Notes under the pieces: model-generated
Database searches by the model: none
What the model saw: only the letters and a program-made list of their open reading frames with translations
Told to the model about the DNA's origin: nothing
Position numbers and translations under genes: made by a program
NCBI GenBank assembly: GCA_045807785.1
Contig: JBJMGS010000012.1
Location: forward strand, 1 to 64,000
DNA length: 64,000 bases
Direction of reading: 5' to 3'
From: JAIVGV01 sp045807785
GTDB taxonomy: Bacteria > Acidobacteriota > Blastocatellia > Pyrinomonadales > Pyrinomonadaceae
Shown: positions 10,026 through 20,130 of the stretch, piece after piece
Layout of the letters: each line of letters opens with the position of its first letter
Numbering within the stretch: position 1 is the first letter of the stretch

Positions 10026-12464
10026 ATGAGCAACCTGTGGCAAGACCTGCGGTACGGTTTCCGGCGGCTGTTGAAGAGTCCGGGCTTCACGCTCGTCGCG
10101 GTCGTCTCGCTGGCGCTCGGCATCGGCGCGAACACGGCGATCTTCAGTCTCGTCGATACGGTGCTGCTGCGCCCGCTCCCCGTCAAAGACCCGCAGCAGA
10201 TCGTCGAAGTTTACGGCACGCTGCACAAGGGCGCGGACTACACGATCCAGTCGTACCCCAACTACAAGGACTACCGCGACCGCAACAAAGTCTTCACGGG
10301 ACTACTCGCCTACCGCTTCGCGCCGATGAGTTTGAGCACCGGCGGCGCGAACGAGCGCGTCTGGGGCTACACCGTGTCGGGCAACTACTTCGACGTGCTC
10401 GGCGTGCCGCCCGCGCTCGGTCGCGGCTTCCTGCCCGAAGAAGATCAGACGCCGGGCGCTCGCCCCGTCGTCGTCATCAGCCACGCCTGCTGGCAGTCGC
10501 GCTTCGGCGGCGACGCGTCAATCGTCGGACGCCAGATCAGGCTCAACAACCAGCCGTTCACGGTCGTCGGCGTCGCGCCCAAAGGCTTCATCGGGACTGA
10601 GATCGCCTACGCGCCCGAAGTCTTCGCGCCGATGATGATGGCGAAGCAGATCGAGCCGGGAAGCGACTGGATCGACTCGCGCACGGACGACAATCTCTTC
10701 GTCGTCGGTCGGCTCAAACCGGGCGTATCGAGGCAGCAGGCCGAGGCGTCGCTCGTCGGACTGACGCGCCAGATCGCCGAGGAGCACCCGCAGGAGAACG
10801 AGGGGCGCGGCGTCAAACTGCTCTCGCCCGGCCTCTTCATCCCGGACATCCGCGACGCGGTCGTCACCTTCAGCAGCGTGCTGATGGGCGTCGTCGGGCT
10901 GGTGCTGCTGCTGGCGTGCGTCAACCTCGCGAACCTGCTGCTCGCGCGCGCCACCGAACGGCGCAAGGAGATCGCCATCCGCCTCGCGCTCGGCGCTTCA
11001 CGCGTCCGCCTCGTGCGCCAACTCCTCACCGAGTCGGTCGTGCTCTCGCTCGCGGGCGGCGCGCTCGGGCTGCTGCTCGCCACCTGGCTCAACGCGCTGG
11101 TCAGTGCGATCAAGCTCCCGACCGACATCGCGCTCTTCTTCGATCTGCACCTTGACTGGCGCGTGCTCGTCTTCACGCTCGCCGTCTCGCTCGTGACGGG
11201 CGTCGTCTTCAGTTTGCTGCCCGCGCTCCAGTCGTCGAAACCGGACATGATCCCGGCGCTCAAGGACGACTCGGCGATGGGCGGCTTCCGCCGCTCGCGT
11301 CTGCGTAACGCGCTGGTTGTGGCGCAGGTCGCGCTCTCGCTCGTGCTCCTGGTCTGCGCCGGGCTCATTGTGCGCGGCCTGCAGGCGGCGCAGGCGATGC
11401 GCCCCGGCTTCAACCCACAGAACGCCGTCGCGCTCTCGTTCGACCTCGGCCTGCAAGGCTACGACGAGCCGCGCGGGCGTGCCTTCCAGCGCGATGTCGT
11501 CGAGCGGGCGAAGCAGCTTCCCGGCGTGCGCTCGGTGACGACGACGGACGGTCTGCCGCTCGCCATCAACTACAACTCGACGACGATCTACGTCGAGGGT
11601 CAGCCCGAGGCTTCGAGCAACGACCTGCCGCTCGTCGTGCCCTTCTACGTCGGGCTCGACTACTTCAAGACGTTGGACATCCCGCTGCGCGGGCGCGACT
11701 TCACCATTCATGACGACCAGAAGGAGTCGCGCGTCGCCATCATTAACGAGACCTTCGCACGCAAGTTCTGGCCCGGCCAGGAGGCCATCGGCAAGCGTTT
11801 CAACTACAACGGCCCGAACGATCCGTACTGGGAAGTGATCGGGGTGGTGGCGGACGGCAAGTACAACTCGCTCGGTGAAGAGCAGAAGCCCGCCCTCTAT
11901 CGCTCGATGCTGCGCAACTACAACTCGACCGTCGTGCTCGTCGCGCGCGTCGAAGGCGATCCGCAGGGAGCGGTCGCGCGCCTGCGCGGCGTGGTGCAGT
12001 CGCTCGACCCCTCGATGCCCGTCTATGACACGAAGACTCTGACGCAGCACATGCAAATCCCGCTCTTCCCGGCGCGCATGGCGGCCATCGTGCTGGGCAG
12101 CTTCGGCGTGCTCGCGCTCGTCCTCGCAGGGATCGGCATCTACGGCGTGATGAGTTACGTCGTCGCCGGGCGCACGCGCGAGATCGGCTTGCGCATGGCG
12201 CTCGGGGCCGACCGGCGCAGCGTCCTGCGCCTCATCGTCGGGCAGGGCATGACGCTCGCCGCCATCGGGCTCGGCGTCGGTCTGCTCATCGCCTTCGCCT
12301 TCGCGCGCTTGCTGACGAGTCAGCTCTACGGCGTCAGCCCCGCCGATCCCGTGACGTTCGTCGGTGTCGGGCTGCTGCTCGCCGCGGTCGCCTTCCTCGC
12401 CTGCTACGTGCCGGCGCGGCGCGCGACGCGAGTCGATCCGATGATCGCGCTCAGGTACGAATGA
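10026..12464 (+). CDS. ADOP-family FtsX/MacB-like permease 5
   Basis: An 812-residue permease beginning MSNLWQDLRYGFRR, with GGGG at 10015-10018 upstream. The first membrane block has the variant LLACVNLANLLLARATERRKE. The late block contains a VVAGRTREIGLRMALG segment. The C-terminus is PARRATRVDPMIALRYE. Its periplasmic domain 2 is the most divergent in the array by eye, with several Asn-Tyr-rich stretches, suggesting an older paralogue. The elements on either side of it are near-copies of each other, which fits duplication or conversion at the spacers. Substrate and partner ATPase are unknown. Confidence 0.94.
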   Translation: MSNLWQDLRYGFRRLLKSPGFTLVAVVSLALGIGANTAIFSLVDTVLLRPLPVKDPQQIVEVYGTLHKGADYTIQSYPNYKDYRDRNKVFTGLLAYRFAPMSLSTGGANERVWGYTVSGNYFDVLGVPPALGRGFLPEEDQTPGARPVVVISHACWQSRFGGDASIVGRQIRLNNQPFTVVGVAPKGFIGTEIAYAPEVFAPMMMAKQIEPGSDWIDSRTDDNLFVVGRLKPGVSRQQAEASLVGLTRQIAEEHPQENEGRGVKLLSPGLFIPDIRDAVVTFSSVLMGVVGLVLLLACVNLANLLLARATERRKEIAIRLALGASRVRLVRQLLTESVVLSLAGGALGLLLATWLNALVSAIKLPTDIALFFDLHLDWRVLVFTLAVSLVTGVVFSLLPALQSSKPDMIPALKDDSAMGGFRRSRLRNALVVAQVALSLVLLVCAGLIVRGLQAAQAMRPGFNPQNAVALSFDLGLQGYDEPRGRAFQRDVVERAKQLPGVRSVTTTDGLPLAINYNSTTIYVEGQPEASSNDLPLVVPFYVGLDYFKTLDIPLRGRDFTIHDDQKESRVAIINETFARKFWPGQEAIGKRFNYNGPNDPYWEVIGVVADGKYNSLGEEQKPALYRSMLRNYNSTVVLVARVEGDPQGAVARLRGVVQSLDPSMPVYDTKTLTQHMQIPLFPARMAAIVLGSFGVLALVLAGIGIYGVMSYVVAGRTREIGLRMALGADRRSVLRLIVGQGMTLAAIGLGVGLLIAFAFARLLTSQLYGVSPADPVTFVGVGLLLAAVAFLACYVPARRATRVDPMIALRYE

Positions 12465-12472
12465 AAAGAGCT

Positions 12473-12593
12473 GTTAGCTGTTAGCGATTAGCTGTTAGCC
12501 AAAGCGAAAACAGAGCAAGTAACTAATCTGGTGTGACAGCTAAGCGCTTCTGACTTCTGGCTAACAGCTAACAGCTAACGGCTAATCGCTAAC
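12473..12593. repeat. Heptad inverted-array element 5 (121 bp)
   Basis: Left arm 12473-12500 is GTTAGCT, GTTAGCG, ATTAGCT, GTTAGCC. Right arm 12559-12593 is GGCTAAC, AGCTAAC, AGCTAAC, GGCTAAT, CGCTAAC. The innermost pair GTTAGCC/GGCTAAC differs from element 4 by a compensatory change (T-A in element 4, G-C here). Confidence 0.9.
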
Positions 12594-12610
12594 GCTATTG
12601 AGGTGAACGA

Positions 12611-15046
12611 ATGAACAACCTGTGGCAAGACGTTCGGTACGGTTGGCGCTCGCTGCGCAAGAGTCCGGGGTTTACGGTCGTCGCGGTGCTGGCGCTGGCG
12701 CTCGGCATCGGGGCAAACTCGGCGATCTTCTCGGTCGTCAATGCGGTCGTGCTGCGCCCGCTGCCCTTCGATCACCCGGAGCGGCTAACGGCCGTGCTCT
12801 CGCGCAACGAGAAGGACGGCTCGGTCGGGAGCGACGAGGCTTACCCGAACTACGTCGATCTGCGCGACCAGTGTCAGACCTGCGAGGGCGTCGCGGCATA
12901 CGGCTTCGTGACCATGTTCCTGACCGCCGCCGACGGCGAGCCGGAGCGCGTGCGCGGCATCGACGCCTCGGCTGAGCTGCTCCCGATGCTCGGCGTCCAG
13001 CCTGAGCTGGGGCGCTTCTACACGCGCGAAGAGGATCAGGCCGGCGCGGCGCGCGTCATCGTGCTCGCGCACGACTTCTGGCGGCGCAGCTTCGGCGGCA
13101 ACCCGAAGATCATCGGCCAGCAGGTTCCGATGGGTAGCTCACCGGCGACCGTCATCGGCGTGATGCCCGCCGGCTTCAAGTTCCCGGTCGAGGCGAAGGA
13201 AGTGGACTTCTGGATGCCGCTCGCCCCGCTGCTCTCGAAGAACGATCTCACGCGCCGCGACTACGTTTCGCTCCAGTTCGTCGCCAAGATGAAGGCGGGC
13301 GCGACCATCGCGCAGACTCAGTCGGAGATCGAAACCATCTCACGCCGGCTGCAATCTCAATACCCGGCGACGAACACGGCGCTCGTCTTCTTCGTCAGGC
13401 CGCTCCGCGACGCGCTCGTCGGCGACGTGCGCACGGCACTCTTCGTCCTGCTCGGCGCGGTCGCCTTCGTGCTTTTGATCGCGTGCGTCAACGTGGCGAA
13501 CCTCTTGCTCGCGCGCGCCTCGGCGCGGGCGAAGGAGATTTCCGTGCGGACGGCGCTCGGCGCTTCGCGCTGGCGCATCGTCAGGCAAATGCTGACCGAG
13601 AGTTTATTGCTCTCCATCGTGGGCGGCGCGCTCGGACTCCTGTTCGCGACGTGGGGCGTGGCGCTCCTTGTCGGCGCGAGCCCGGCGGATTTGCCGCGCG
13701 CGGGCGAGATTAATTTGGACGCGCGCGTCGTGGTCTTCACCGCCGCCGTCACACTGCTGACGGGGCTCGTCTTCGGTCTCGCGCCCGCGCTCTCGGCGTC
13801 GAAGATAGACATCTCCGACGCGCTCAAGGAGGGCGGGCGCTCTGGCTCGGACGGCGCGTCGCACAACCGCCTGCGCTCGGCACTCATCGTCGCCGAGGTG
13901 GCGCTCTCGCTGGTGCTGCTCGTCGGCGCGGGGCTCCTCGCGCAGAGCTTCCGCCACCTGCTCGACGTGAAGCCCGGCTTTGATCCGGACAACCTCGTGA
14001 CGATGGACGTGGTGCCGCGCCGCAGCCGCTACCCGCAGGATGCGCAGCGCGTGCAGTTCTTCCAGGACTTCCTGCAGAAGGCGAAGGCTCTGCCCGGCGT
14101 CGAGTCGGTCGGTCTCGTCGATCCGCTCCCGCTCGGCGGCAACTTCGAGGCGTGGGACTTCCAGATCGAAGGGCGACCGCCCGCCGCACCCGGCGTCAAC
14201 CAGAACGCCGACCGGCGCGTGATCGACCCGGACTACTTCCGCGCGATGAAAATTCCGGTCGTCCGCGGTCGCGCCTTCGGCGACGGCGACGCGGCGACGG
14301 CCACGCCCGTCATCATCATCAATGACTCGCTGGCGCGCAAATACTTCGCGGGCGAGGACGCCGTGGGCAAGCGGCTCGTCTTCGCGGGCGGGACCGTCTC
14401 AGGCGCGCGTGAGATCGTCGGCGTCGTCGGCGACGTGCGCCATGCGGGGCTCGAAGCCGAGACGACTCCCGAAATCTACGTGCCCTTCACGCAGGTCGCT
14501 ACTTCTCGCCTGACGGTCGTCGCGCGCGCGCGCTCCGGCGATCCGGCGGGCGTCACGGCTGCCTTGCGCGGCGTCATCCGCCAGACCGACAAGGACTCGC
14601 CCATCTACAACGTCCACACGATGAACGAGCTGCTCTCGGCCTCGGTCGCGCGCCGCCGCTTCAACATGATCCTCCTCGGTAGTTTCGCCGCGCTCGCGCT
14701 GCTGCTCGCGAGCCTTGGCATCTACGGCGTCATTTCTTACACCGTGACGCAGCGCACGCACGAGATCGGCATCCGCGTCGCGCTCGGTGCGCAAGCCTCG
14801 GACGTGCTGCGGATGGTGCTGGGGCAGGGGATGATCCTGACCTTCGTCGGGGTCGGGGTCGGCCTCGTCGGCGCGTTCGCGCTGACGCGCGTCATGTCGA
14901 GTCTGCTCTTCGGCGTCTCGGCGACCGATCCGCTCACCTTCGCCGTCGTCGCGCTGTTGCTCCCCGCCGTCGCGCTCGTCTCGTGTCTTATCCCCGCGCG
15001 GCGCGCGACGCGCGTCGATCCGATGGTGGCGCTCAGGTACGAATGA
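12611..15046 (+). CDS. ADOP-family FtsX/MacB-like permease 6
   Basis: An 811-residue permease beginning MNNLWQDVRYGWRSL, with TTGAGGTGAACGA immediately upstream, a leader shared with permease 10. The first periplasmic domain contains two closely spaced cysteines (QCQTCEG, about residue 90), unusual among these copies and possibly a disulfide. The first FtsX block reads ACVNVANLLLARASARAKE. The C-terminal signature is PARRATRVDPMVALRYE. It belongs to the same tandem array, and the family assignment is certain from full-length similarity to its neighbours. Confidence 0.95.
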   Translation: MNNLWQDVRYGWRSLRKSPGFTVVAVLALALGIGANSAIFSVVNAVVLRPLPFDHPERLTAVLSRNEKDGSVGSDEAYPNYVDLRDQCQTCEGVAAYGFVTMFLTAADGEPERVRGIDASAELLPMLGVQPELGRFYTREEDQAGAARVIVLAHDFWRRSFGGNPKIIGQQVPMGSSPATVIGVMPAGFKFPVEAKEVDFWMPLAPLLSKNDLTRRDYVSLQFVAKMKAGATIAQTQSEIETISRRLQSQYPATNTALVFFVRPLRDALVGDVRTALFVLLGAVAFVLLIACVNVANLLLARASARAKEISVRTALGASRWRIVRQMLTESLLLSIVGGALGLLFATWGVALLVGASPADLPRAGEINLDARVVVFTAAVTLLTGLVFGLAPALSASKIDISDALKEGGRSGSDGASHNRLRSALIVAEVALSLVLLVGAGLLAQSFRHLLDVKPGFDPDNLVTMDVVPRRSRYPQDAQRVQFFQDFLQKAKALPGVESVGLVDPLPLGGNFEAWDFQIEGRPPAAPGVNQNADRRVIDPDYFRAMKIPVVRGRAFGDGDAATATPVIIINDSLARKYFAGEDAVGKRLVFAGGTVSGAREIVGVVGDVRHAGLEAETTPEIYVPFTQVATSRLTVVARARSGDPAGVTAALRGVIRQTDKDSPIYNVHTMNELLSASVARRRFNMILLGSFAALALLLASLGIYGVISYTVTQRTHEIGIRVALGAQASDVLRMVLGQGMILTFVGVGVGLVGAFALTRVMSSLLFGVSATDPLTFAVVALLLPAVALVSCLIPARRATRVDPMVALRYE

Positions 15047-15054
15047 GGGAGGCG

Positions 15055-15207
15055 GTTAGTTGTGAGCGATTAGCGATTAGCTTTTAGCTGTTAGCCCTGA
15101 GCTATGAGTTGCAAGCGACTAACGCTCGGCCTTCGCACCGGCCTTGTTAACGACCGTGTTTTCAGTTTGGCTCACAGCTAATGGCTAACAGCTAACAACT
15201 AAAAGCT
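15055..15207. repeat. Heptad inverted-array element 6
   Basis: This is the longest element. Left arm 15055-15110 has eight degenerate heptads (from GTTAGTT and GTGAGCG to CTGAGCT and ATGAGTT). Right arm 15169-15203 is GGCTCAC, AGCTAAT, GGCTAAC, AGCTAAC, AACTAAA. Several units carry A-to-G changes (TGAGC for TTAGC), suggesting decay from the consensus. Confidence 0.82.
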
Positions 15208-15219
15208 CTCGAGGTAGCG

Positions 15220-17610
15220 ATGGACACACTCTGGCAAGACCTGCGTTACGGCGTGCGGATGATGTTGAAGCGCCCCGGCTTTGCGGCGGCGGCGGTGTTG
15301 ACGCTCGCGCTCGGCATCGGCGCGACGACGGCGATCTTCTCCGTCGTCAACGCGGTGCTGCTGCGCCCGCTGCCTTTCAGCGAGCCGGAGCGCCTGTTGA
15401 CGCTCAGGCGGAACGAGTCGGTGCCCGACCTCGAAGACATTAAAGCGCAGAGCCAGTCGTTCGAGTCGCTCGGCAGCTCCAACCAACGTCCGCTCGACTA
15501 CACGGGCGAGGCGGAGCCGTTGCAGGTGCAGGCCAGTCTCTGTAACGCCGATCTCTTCCGCGCGCTTGGCGTCCCGGCGGAGATCGGGCGCACGATCACG
15601 CCCGCCGAAGACGGGTACGGCGCAGAGCGCGTCGTGGTCTTGAGTCACAACTTCTGGGAGCGCCATTTCGGCGGCGACCGCGGTGTCATCGGGCGCGCGA
15701 TTCCGCTCAGCGGAAACTCCTACACCGTCATCGGCGTGATGCCGCCGCAGTTCAACGCGCTCGGCGCAGACACGGACGTGTGGGCGGCGCTGCGCGTGGT
15801 CGATCCGCTCGCGGCGCAGTTTCGCGGCGTGCATTTCCTGCGCACCTACCTGCGTTTGAAACCCGGTGCGACGATGCAGCAGGCACAGGCCGAGCTGGCG
15901 TCAATTGACCAGCGTCTGGAGCAGCAGTACCCGGAGGAGAACAAGGGGCGGCACAGGCAGCTCCTCTCGCTGCACGAGTACGTCGTCGGCGACACGCGCC
16001 CGGCGCTGCTCATCCTCTTCGGCGCGGTCGCTCTGGTGCTGCTCGTCGCGGCGGCAAACTTCTCGAATCTGCTGCTGGCGCGCGCGGCGTCGCGCAAATC
16101 CGAGCTGGCTGTGCGCGCGGCCCTCGGCGCGGGTCGCGCGCGACTCGCAAGACAGTTGGTGACCGAGAGTGTATTGCTGGCCGCCGTCGGCGGGGTGGGT
16201 GGTCTCATCCTCGCGTCGTGGGGCATTGATCTTTTGACCGCACTCAAGCCTGAGAGTCTGCCGCTCGCGGCGTCGGTTGGGATTGACCGCTGGGTACTGG
16301 CGTTCACCTTCGGCGTCGCGCTCTTGACGGGCGTCGTCTTCGGACTCGTGCCCGCACTCGGCGCGTCCCGCTTCGACGTGACGGCGGCACTCAAAGAAGG
16401 CGGTCGCGGCGCGCAGGGCGGCGTACGGCAGCGCGCGCGAAGTCTCCTGGTCGTCTCGGAGCTGGCGCTCGCGCTGATGCTGCTCGTCGGCGCGGGACTC
16501 TTGATCAAGGGCTTCTGGCGGCTGCGCTCGGTCGAGCCTGGTGTCGATCCGTCGAACCTGCTGACCATGCGACTTGAGTTGCCAGAGGCGCGCTACAAAG
16601 AGATTCCGAAGCAGACAGAGTTCCGCCGCCAACTCGTCGAGCGGCTGAACGCGCTGCCCGGCGTCGAGGCGGCAATGGTCAGCGAGCTGCCCTTGAGCGG
16701 CGACATGCTGACGCACAACGTCGCCATCGAAGGGCGACCCGTCGCGATCGGCGACGAACCGGAGTTGCAGACGATCAATGTCGCCGGCGACTACTTCCAC
16801 ACGATGCGCATCCCCTTGCTTCGCGGTCGCGGCTTGACGTCGCAGGATCGCGCGGGCGCGCCCGTGGTCGGCGTCGTCACCGAAAGTTTCGTCCGCGAAT
16901 ACTTCCCGAACTCCGACCCCATCGGCGCGCGCATCCGCTGGGTGCGACAGCAGCCGCCGCAGTGGATGACCATCGTCGGCGTCGTCGCAGACGTCAAACA
17001 CTCCGGTCTGGATCAACCCGAAGCGCCCGCGTTCTACTACTCCTACATGCAGGCCGATCAAACCTGGAAGCGTTGGATGTACCTCACCGTCCGCGGCCAG
17101 GCCAATCCAGCGGCGCTCGCGCAGCAGGTGAAGGAGCAGGTCTGGGCGCTCGACAAGCAACTGCCTGTGACGAAGGTTAAACCGATGACTGAAGTGATCG
17201 CGGCATCGGTCGCCGCGCGCCGCTTCACGATGACGCTGATGGGCATCTTCGCTGTCGCCGCGCTCCTGCTCGCGAGCCTTGGCATCTACGGCGTCATCTC
17301 TTACACCGTGACGCAGCGCACGCACGAGATCGGCGTGCGCGTGGCGCTCGGCGCGCGCACGGCTGACGTGCTCCGGCTCGTCATGGGGCAGGGGCTCTGG
17401 CTCACTGCGGTCGGCGTGGCGCTGGGGCTCGCCGGGGCGTTCGCCGCCACGCGGCTGATGAAGGGCTTGCTCTTCGGCGTCGGGGCGACCGACGCCTCGA
17501 CTTTCATCGTCATCCCGGCGCTGCTCGCGGCGGTCGCGCTCGCCGCCTGTCTCGTGCCGGCGCGGCGCGCGGCGCGGGTCGATCCGATGATCGCGCTCAG
17601 AGACGAGTGA
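15220..17610 (+). CDS. ADOP-family FtsX/MacB-like permease 7
   Basis: A 796-residue permease, the shortest complete copy, beginning MDTLWQDLRYGVRMM after CGAGGTAGCG. Its first membrane block has AAANFSNLLLARAASRKSE in place of the usual ACANVANLLLAR, losing the conserved Cys. The C-terminus is PARRAARVDPMIALRDE, with Asp replacing the otherwise conserved Tyr or His. Only 52 bases separate it from the next ORF start codon and no heptad array is present there, so this pair may be more directly co-transcribed. Whether the altered signature matters is not known. Confidence 0.94.
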   Translation: MDTLWQDLRYGVRMMLKRPGFAAAAVLTLALGIGATTAIFSVVNAVLLRPLPFSEPERLLTLRRNESVPDLEDIKAQSQSFESLGSSNQRPLDYTGEAEPLQVQASLCNADLFRALGVPAEIGRTITPAEDGYGAERVVVLSHNFWERHFGGDRGVIGRAIPLSGNSYTVIGVMPPQFNALGADTDVWAALRVVDPLAAQFRGVHFLRTYLRLKPGATMQQAQAELASIDQRLEQQYPEENKGRHRQLLSLHEYVVGDTRPALLILFGAVALVLLVAAANFSNLLLARAASRKSELAVRAALGAGRARLARQLVTESVLLAAVGGVGGLILASWGIDLLTALKPESLPLAASVGIDRWVLAFTFGVALLTGVVFGLVPALGASRFDVTAALKEGGRGAQGGVRQRARSLLVVSELALALMLLVGAGLLIKGFWRLRSVEPGVDPSNLLTMRLELPEARYKEIPKQTEFRRQLVERLNALPGVEAAMVSELPLSGDMLTHNVAIEGRPVAIGDEPELQTINVAGDYFHTMRIPLLRGRGLTSQDRAGAPVVGVVTESFVREYFPNSDPIGARIRWVRQQPPQWMTIVGVVADVKHSGLDQPEAPAFYYSYMQADQTWKRWMYLTVRGQANPAALAQQVKEQVWALDKQLPVTKVKPMTEVIAASVAARRFTMTLMGIFAVAALLLASLGIYGVISYTVTQRTHEIGVRVALGARTADVLRLVMGQGLWLTAVGVALGLAGAFAATRLMKGLLFGVGATDASTFIVIPALLAAVALAACLVPARRAARVDPMIALRDE

Positions 17611-17662
17611 TTAAAGAAGAGACGAGTGATTAAAAATTAACCTGCGAAGCAGGAGGGGGTTG

Positions 17663-20089
17663 ATGGCTATGGGGACGTTCTGGCAAGACATCAAGTACGG
17701 CGTGCGCGTGTTGTTGAAGACGCCACTGTTCACCGCCGTAGCAGTGCTCGTCATCGCGCTCGGCATCGGGGCGAACACGGCGATCTTCTCGGTCGTCAAC
17801 GCGGTGCTGCTCAGGCCGCTGCACTTCGAGTCGCCCGAACAACTCGTCCGCGTCTTCGGGACGTCGCCGCGGCGCAACAACTTCTCGCGCCCCTACTCGT
17901 ACCTGAACTTCTCAGACCTGCGCACACAGAACGGGACGCTCGAAGCGCTCGGCGCTTATACGGGGACGAGCGCGGCTCTGAGCGGGACGGACGCGCCGGA
18001 GCAGATCACGGGCGTGCTGGCGTCGGGCGACATCTTCCGCGTGCTGAAGACGAAGCCGCTGCTCGGGCGCTTGCTCGCGCCGGAGGACGAGAAGCCGGGC
18101 GGCACACCCGTCGCCGTCATCAGCCACGGGCTGTGGCAGCGCCGCTTCGGCTCCGATCCGAACATCGTCGGCCACCAGATCAAACTCGACGGCAAAGAGC
18201 GCGAGATCATCGGCGTCACGCCCGCCGACTTCCGCTTCGAGTTTCTCACGGACGCCGCAGACTTCTGGACGCCCATCGACCCGCAGGGCGACGGGTTCCA
18301 GTCGCGCGGTGCGATCTTCCTCGAAGTGATCGGAAGGCTCAAGCCTGGCGTCACACTCGGGCAGGCGCAGGCCGACATGGAAGGCGTGATGGGGCGTTTG
18401 CAGCAGGAGTATCCGAATCCGAACACAGGCATCGGCATCCGTCTGGCGGGCGCGCAGGAGGAGCTGGTCGGCGACCTGCGCCCGACACTGCTCGTGCTGC
18501 TCGGCGCGGTCGGCTTCGTGTTGCTCATCGCGTGCGCCAACGTGGCGAACCTGCTCTTAGCGCGCGCCGCCGGGCGTGGGCGCGAGATCGCCGTGCGGGT
18601 GGCGCTCGGCGCGTCGCGCGCGCGCATCGTCCGGCAGCTTTTGACCGAGAGCACGCTGCTCGCCTGCGTCGGCGGTCTGCTCGGCCTGCTCTTCGCCGTC
18701 TGGGGCGTCGATCTGCTCAACTCGTTCATCCCGCCGGACGTGCCGCGCTTCGGCGAGACGAGTCTCGATCTGCCGGTGCTTGCCTTCACGCTCGGCGCGT
18801 CGCTCTTGACGGGCGTGCTCTTCGGGCTCGCGCCCGCCGTCCACAGCGCGCGCATCGACATGAACGAGTCGCTCAAGGAGGGCGGTCGTGGCGCGACCGA
18901 GGGGCGCGCGCGCAACCGCGTACACAGCCTGCTCGTCGTGGCCGAGGTCGCGCTCTCGCTCGTGCTCCTGGTCGGCGCGGGCTTGCTCGTCAAGAGCTTC
19001 ATCAAACTGCGCAACACCGATCCGGGTTTTGATCCGCGCGGCACGGTGACCGCTTCGCTCTCGCTCGCACCCGTACGCTACACGAAGGACGAACAGATCA
19101 CGCAGTTCTACGATCAACTGATCGAGCGCATCAAGTCGCTCCCCGGCGTGGAGGCGGTCGGCGCCGTCTCGCCGCTCCCCTTGAGCGGCAACGGGATGTC
19201 CTACTCCTTCGTTATCACGGATCGACCGGAGCCGCCGCCCGGCCAGGGCTTATCGGCCTCGGCGCGCTTCACGACGCCCGGCTACTTCCGCGCGATGGGC
19301 ATCCCCCTGCTCCGGGGGAGAATTTTCACCGAGCAGGACAGGGCGGACGCGCCCGCCGTGCTCGTCGTCAACGAAGCGTTCGCGCGCCGCTACTTTTCCG
19401 GCGAGGAAGTGCTCGGCAAGCGGTTGCGTCTGGGGTTCAACCGGATCGAGGGCGAGGTCGTGGGCGTGGTCGGCGACGTGCGGGGCAGCAACCTGAGCGA
19501 GCCGGGCACGCCGGAGTATTACATCCCGCAGTCGCACGCCGCGTCGGGCGATATGTCGCTGGTCGTGCGCACGAGCACGTCTGATCCGGCGGCGCTCACG
19601 CCCGCGCTGCGACAGGTGGTGCGCGAGATGGACAAGGATCAGCCGCTCTACGAAGTGCGGACGATGAACGCGCTCGTCTCAAGATCGGTGGCGCGGCAGC
19701 GCTTCAGCACGACCCTGATCGGGGTCTTCGCGGCGCTGGCGCTCGCGCTCGCGGCGGTCGGCATCTTCAGCGTGATGAGCTTCCTCGTCGCGCAGCGCAC
19801 GCACGAGATCGGCATCCGCATGGCTCTCGGTGCGCAAACTTCTGACATCCTGCGGATGATCCTCGGTCGCGGCATGACACTGACGCTCGTCGGCGTCGGG
19901 CTCGGACTCGCCGCCGCCTTCGGCCTGACGCGACTGATGAGGAGTCTGCTCTTCGGCGTCTCGGCGACCGACCCTATCACGTTCGGGGGCGTCGCAGTCC
20001 TGCTCGCGTCGGTCGCGCTCCTTGCCTGCTACGTGCCGGCACGGCGCGCGACGAAGGTCGATCCGATGATCGCGTTGCGCTACGAGTGA
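17663..20089 (+). CDS. ADOP-family FtsX/MacB-like permease 8
   Basis: An 808-residue permease. The ATG at 17663 (MAMGTFWQDIKYG) has a strong AGGAGGGGG at 17651-17659; an ATG two codons later is also possible. The first membrane block is ACANVANLLLARAAGRGRE and the C-terminus PARRATKVDPMIALRYE. A late transmembrane segment reads GIFSVMSFLVAQRTHEIG where other copies have GIYGVISY. It is separated from both neighbours by short gaps without heptad arrays, unlike the rest of the array, so permeases 7, 8 and 9 form a distinct sub-block. Confidence 0.94.
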   Translation: MAMGTFWQDIKYGVRVLLKTPLFTAVAVLVIALGIGANTAIFSVVNAVLLRPLHFESPEQLVRVFGTSPRRNNFSRPYSYLNFSDLRTQNGTLEALGAYTGTSAALSGTDAPEQITGVLASGDIFRVLKTKPLLGRLLAPEDEKPGGTPVAVISHGLWQRRFGSDPNIVGHQIKLDGKEREIIGVTPADFRFEFLTDAADFWTPIDPQGDGFQSRGAIFLEVIGRLKPGVTLGQAQADMEGVMGRLQQEYPNPNTGIGIRLAGAQEELVGDLRPTLLVLLGAVGFVLLIACANVANLLLARAAGRGREIAVRVALGASRARIVRQLLTESTLLACVGGLLGLLFAVWGVDLLNSFIPPDVPRFGETSLDLPVLAFTLGASLLTGVLFGLAPAVHSARIDMNESLKEGGRGATEGRARNRVHSLLVVAEVALSLVLLVGAGLLVKSFIKLRNTDPGFDPRGTVTASLSLAPVRYTKDEQITQFYDQLIERIKSLPGVEAVGAVSPLPLSGNGMSYSFVITDRPEPPPGQGLSASARFTTPGYFRAMGIPLLRGRIFTEQDRADAPAVLVVNEAFARRYFSGEEVLGKRLRLGFNRIEGEVVGVVGDVRGSNLSEPGTPEYYIPQSHAASGDMSLVVRTSTSDPAALTPALRQVVREMDKDQPLYEVRTMNALVSRSVARQRFSTTLIGVFAALALALAAVGIFSVMSFLVAQRTHEIGIRMALGAQTSDILRMILGRGMTLTLVGVGLGLAAAFGLTRLMRSLLFGVSATDPITFGGVAVLLASVALLACYVPARRATKVDPMIALRYE

Positions 20090-20130
20090 AGTCCGTCGGC
20101 AATCAAGGCGCGACTCGCGCGGAGGGACAC

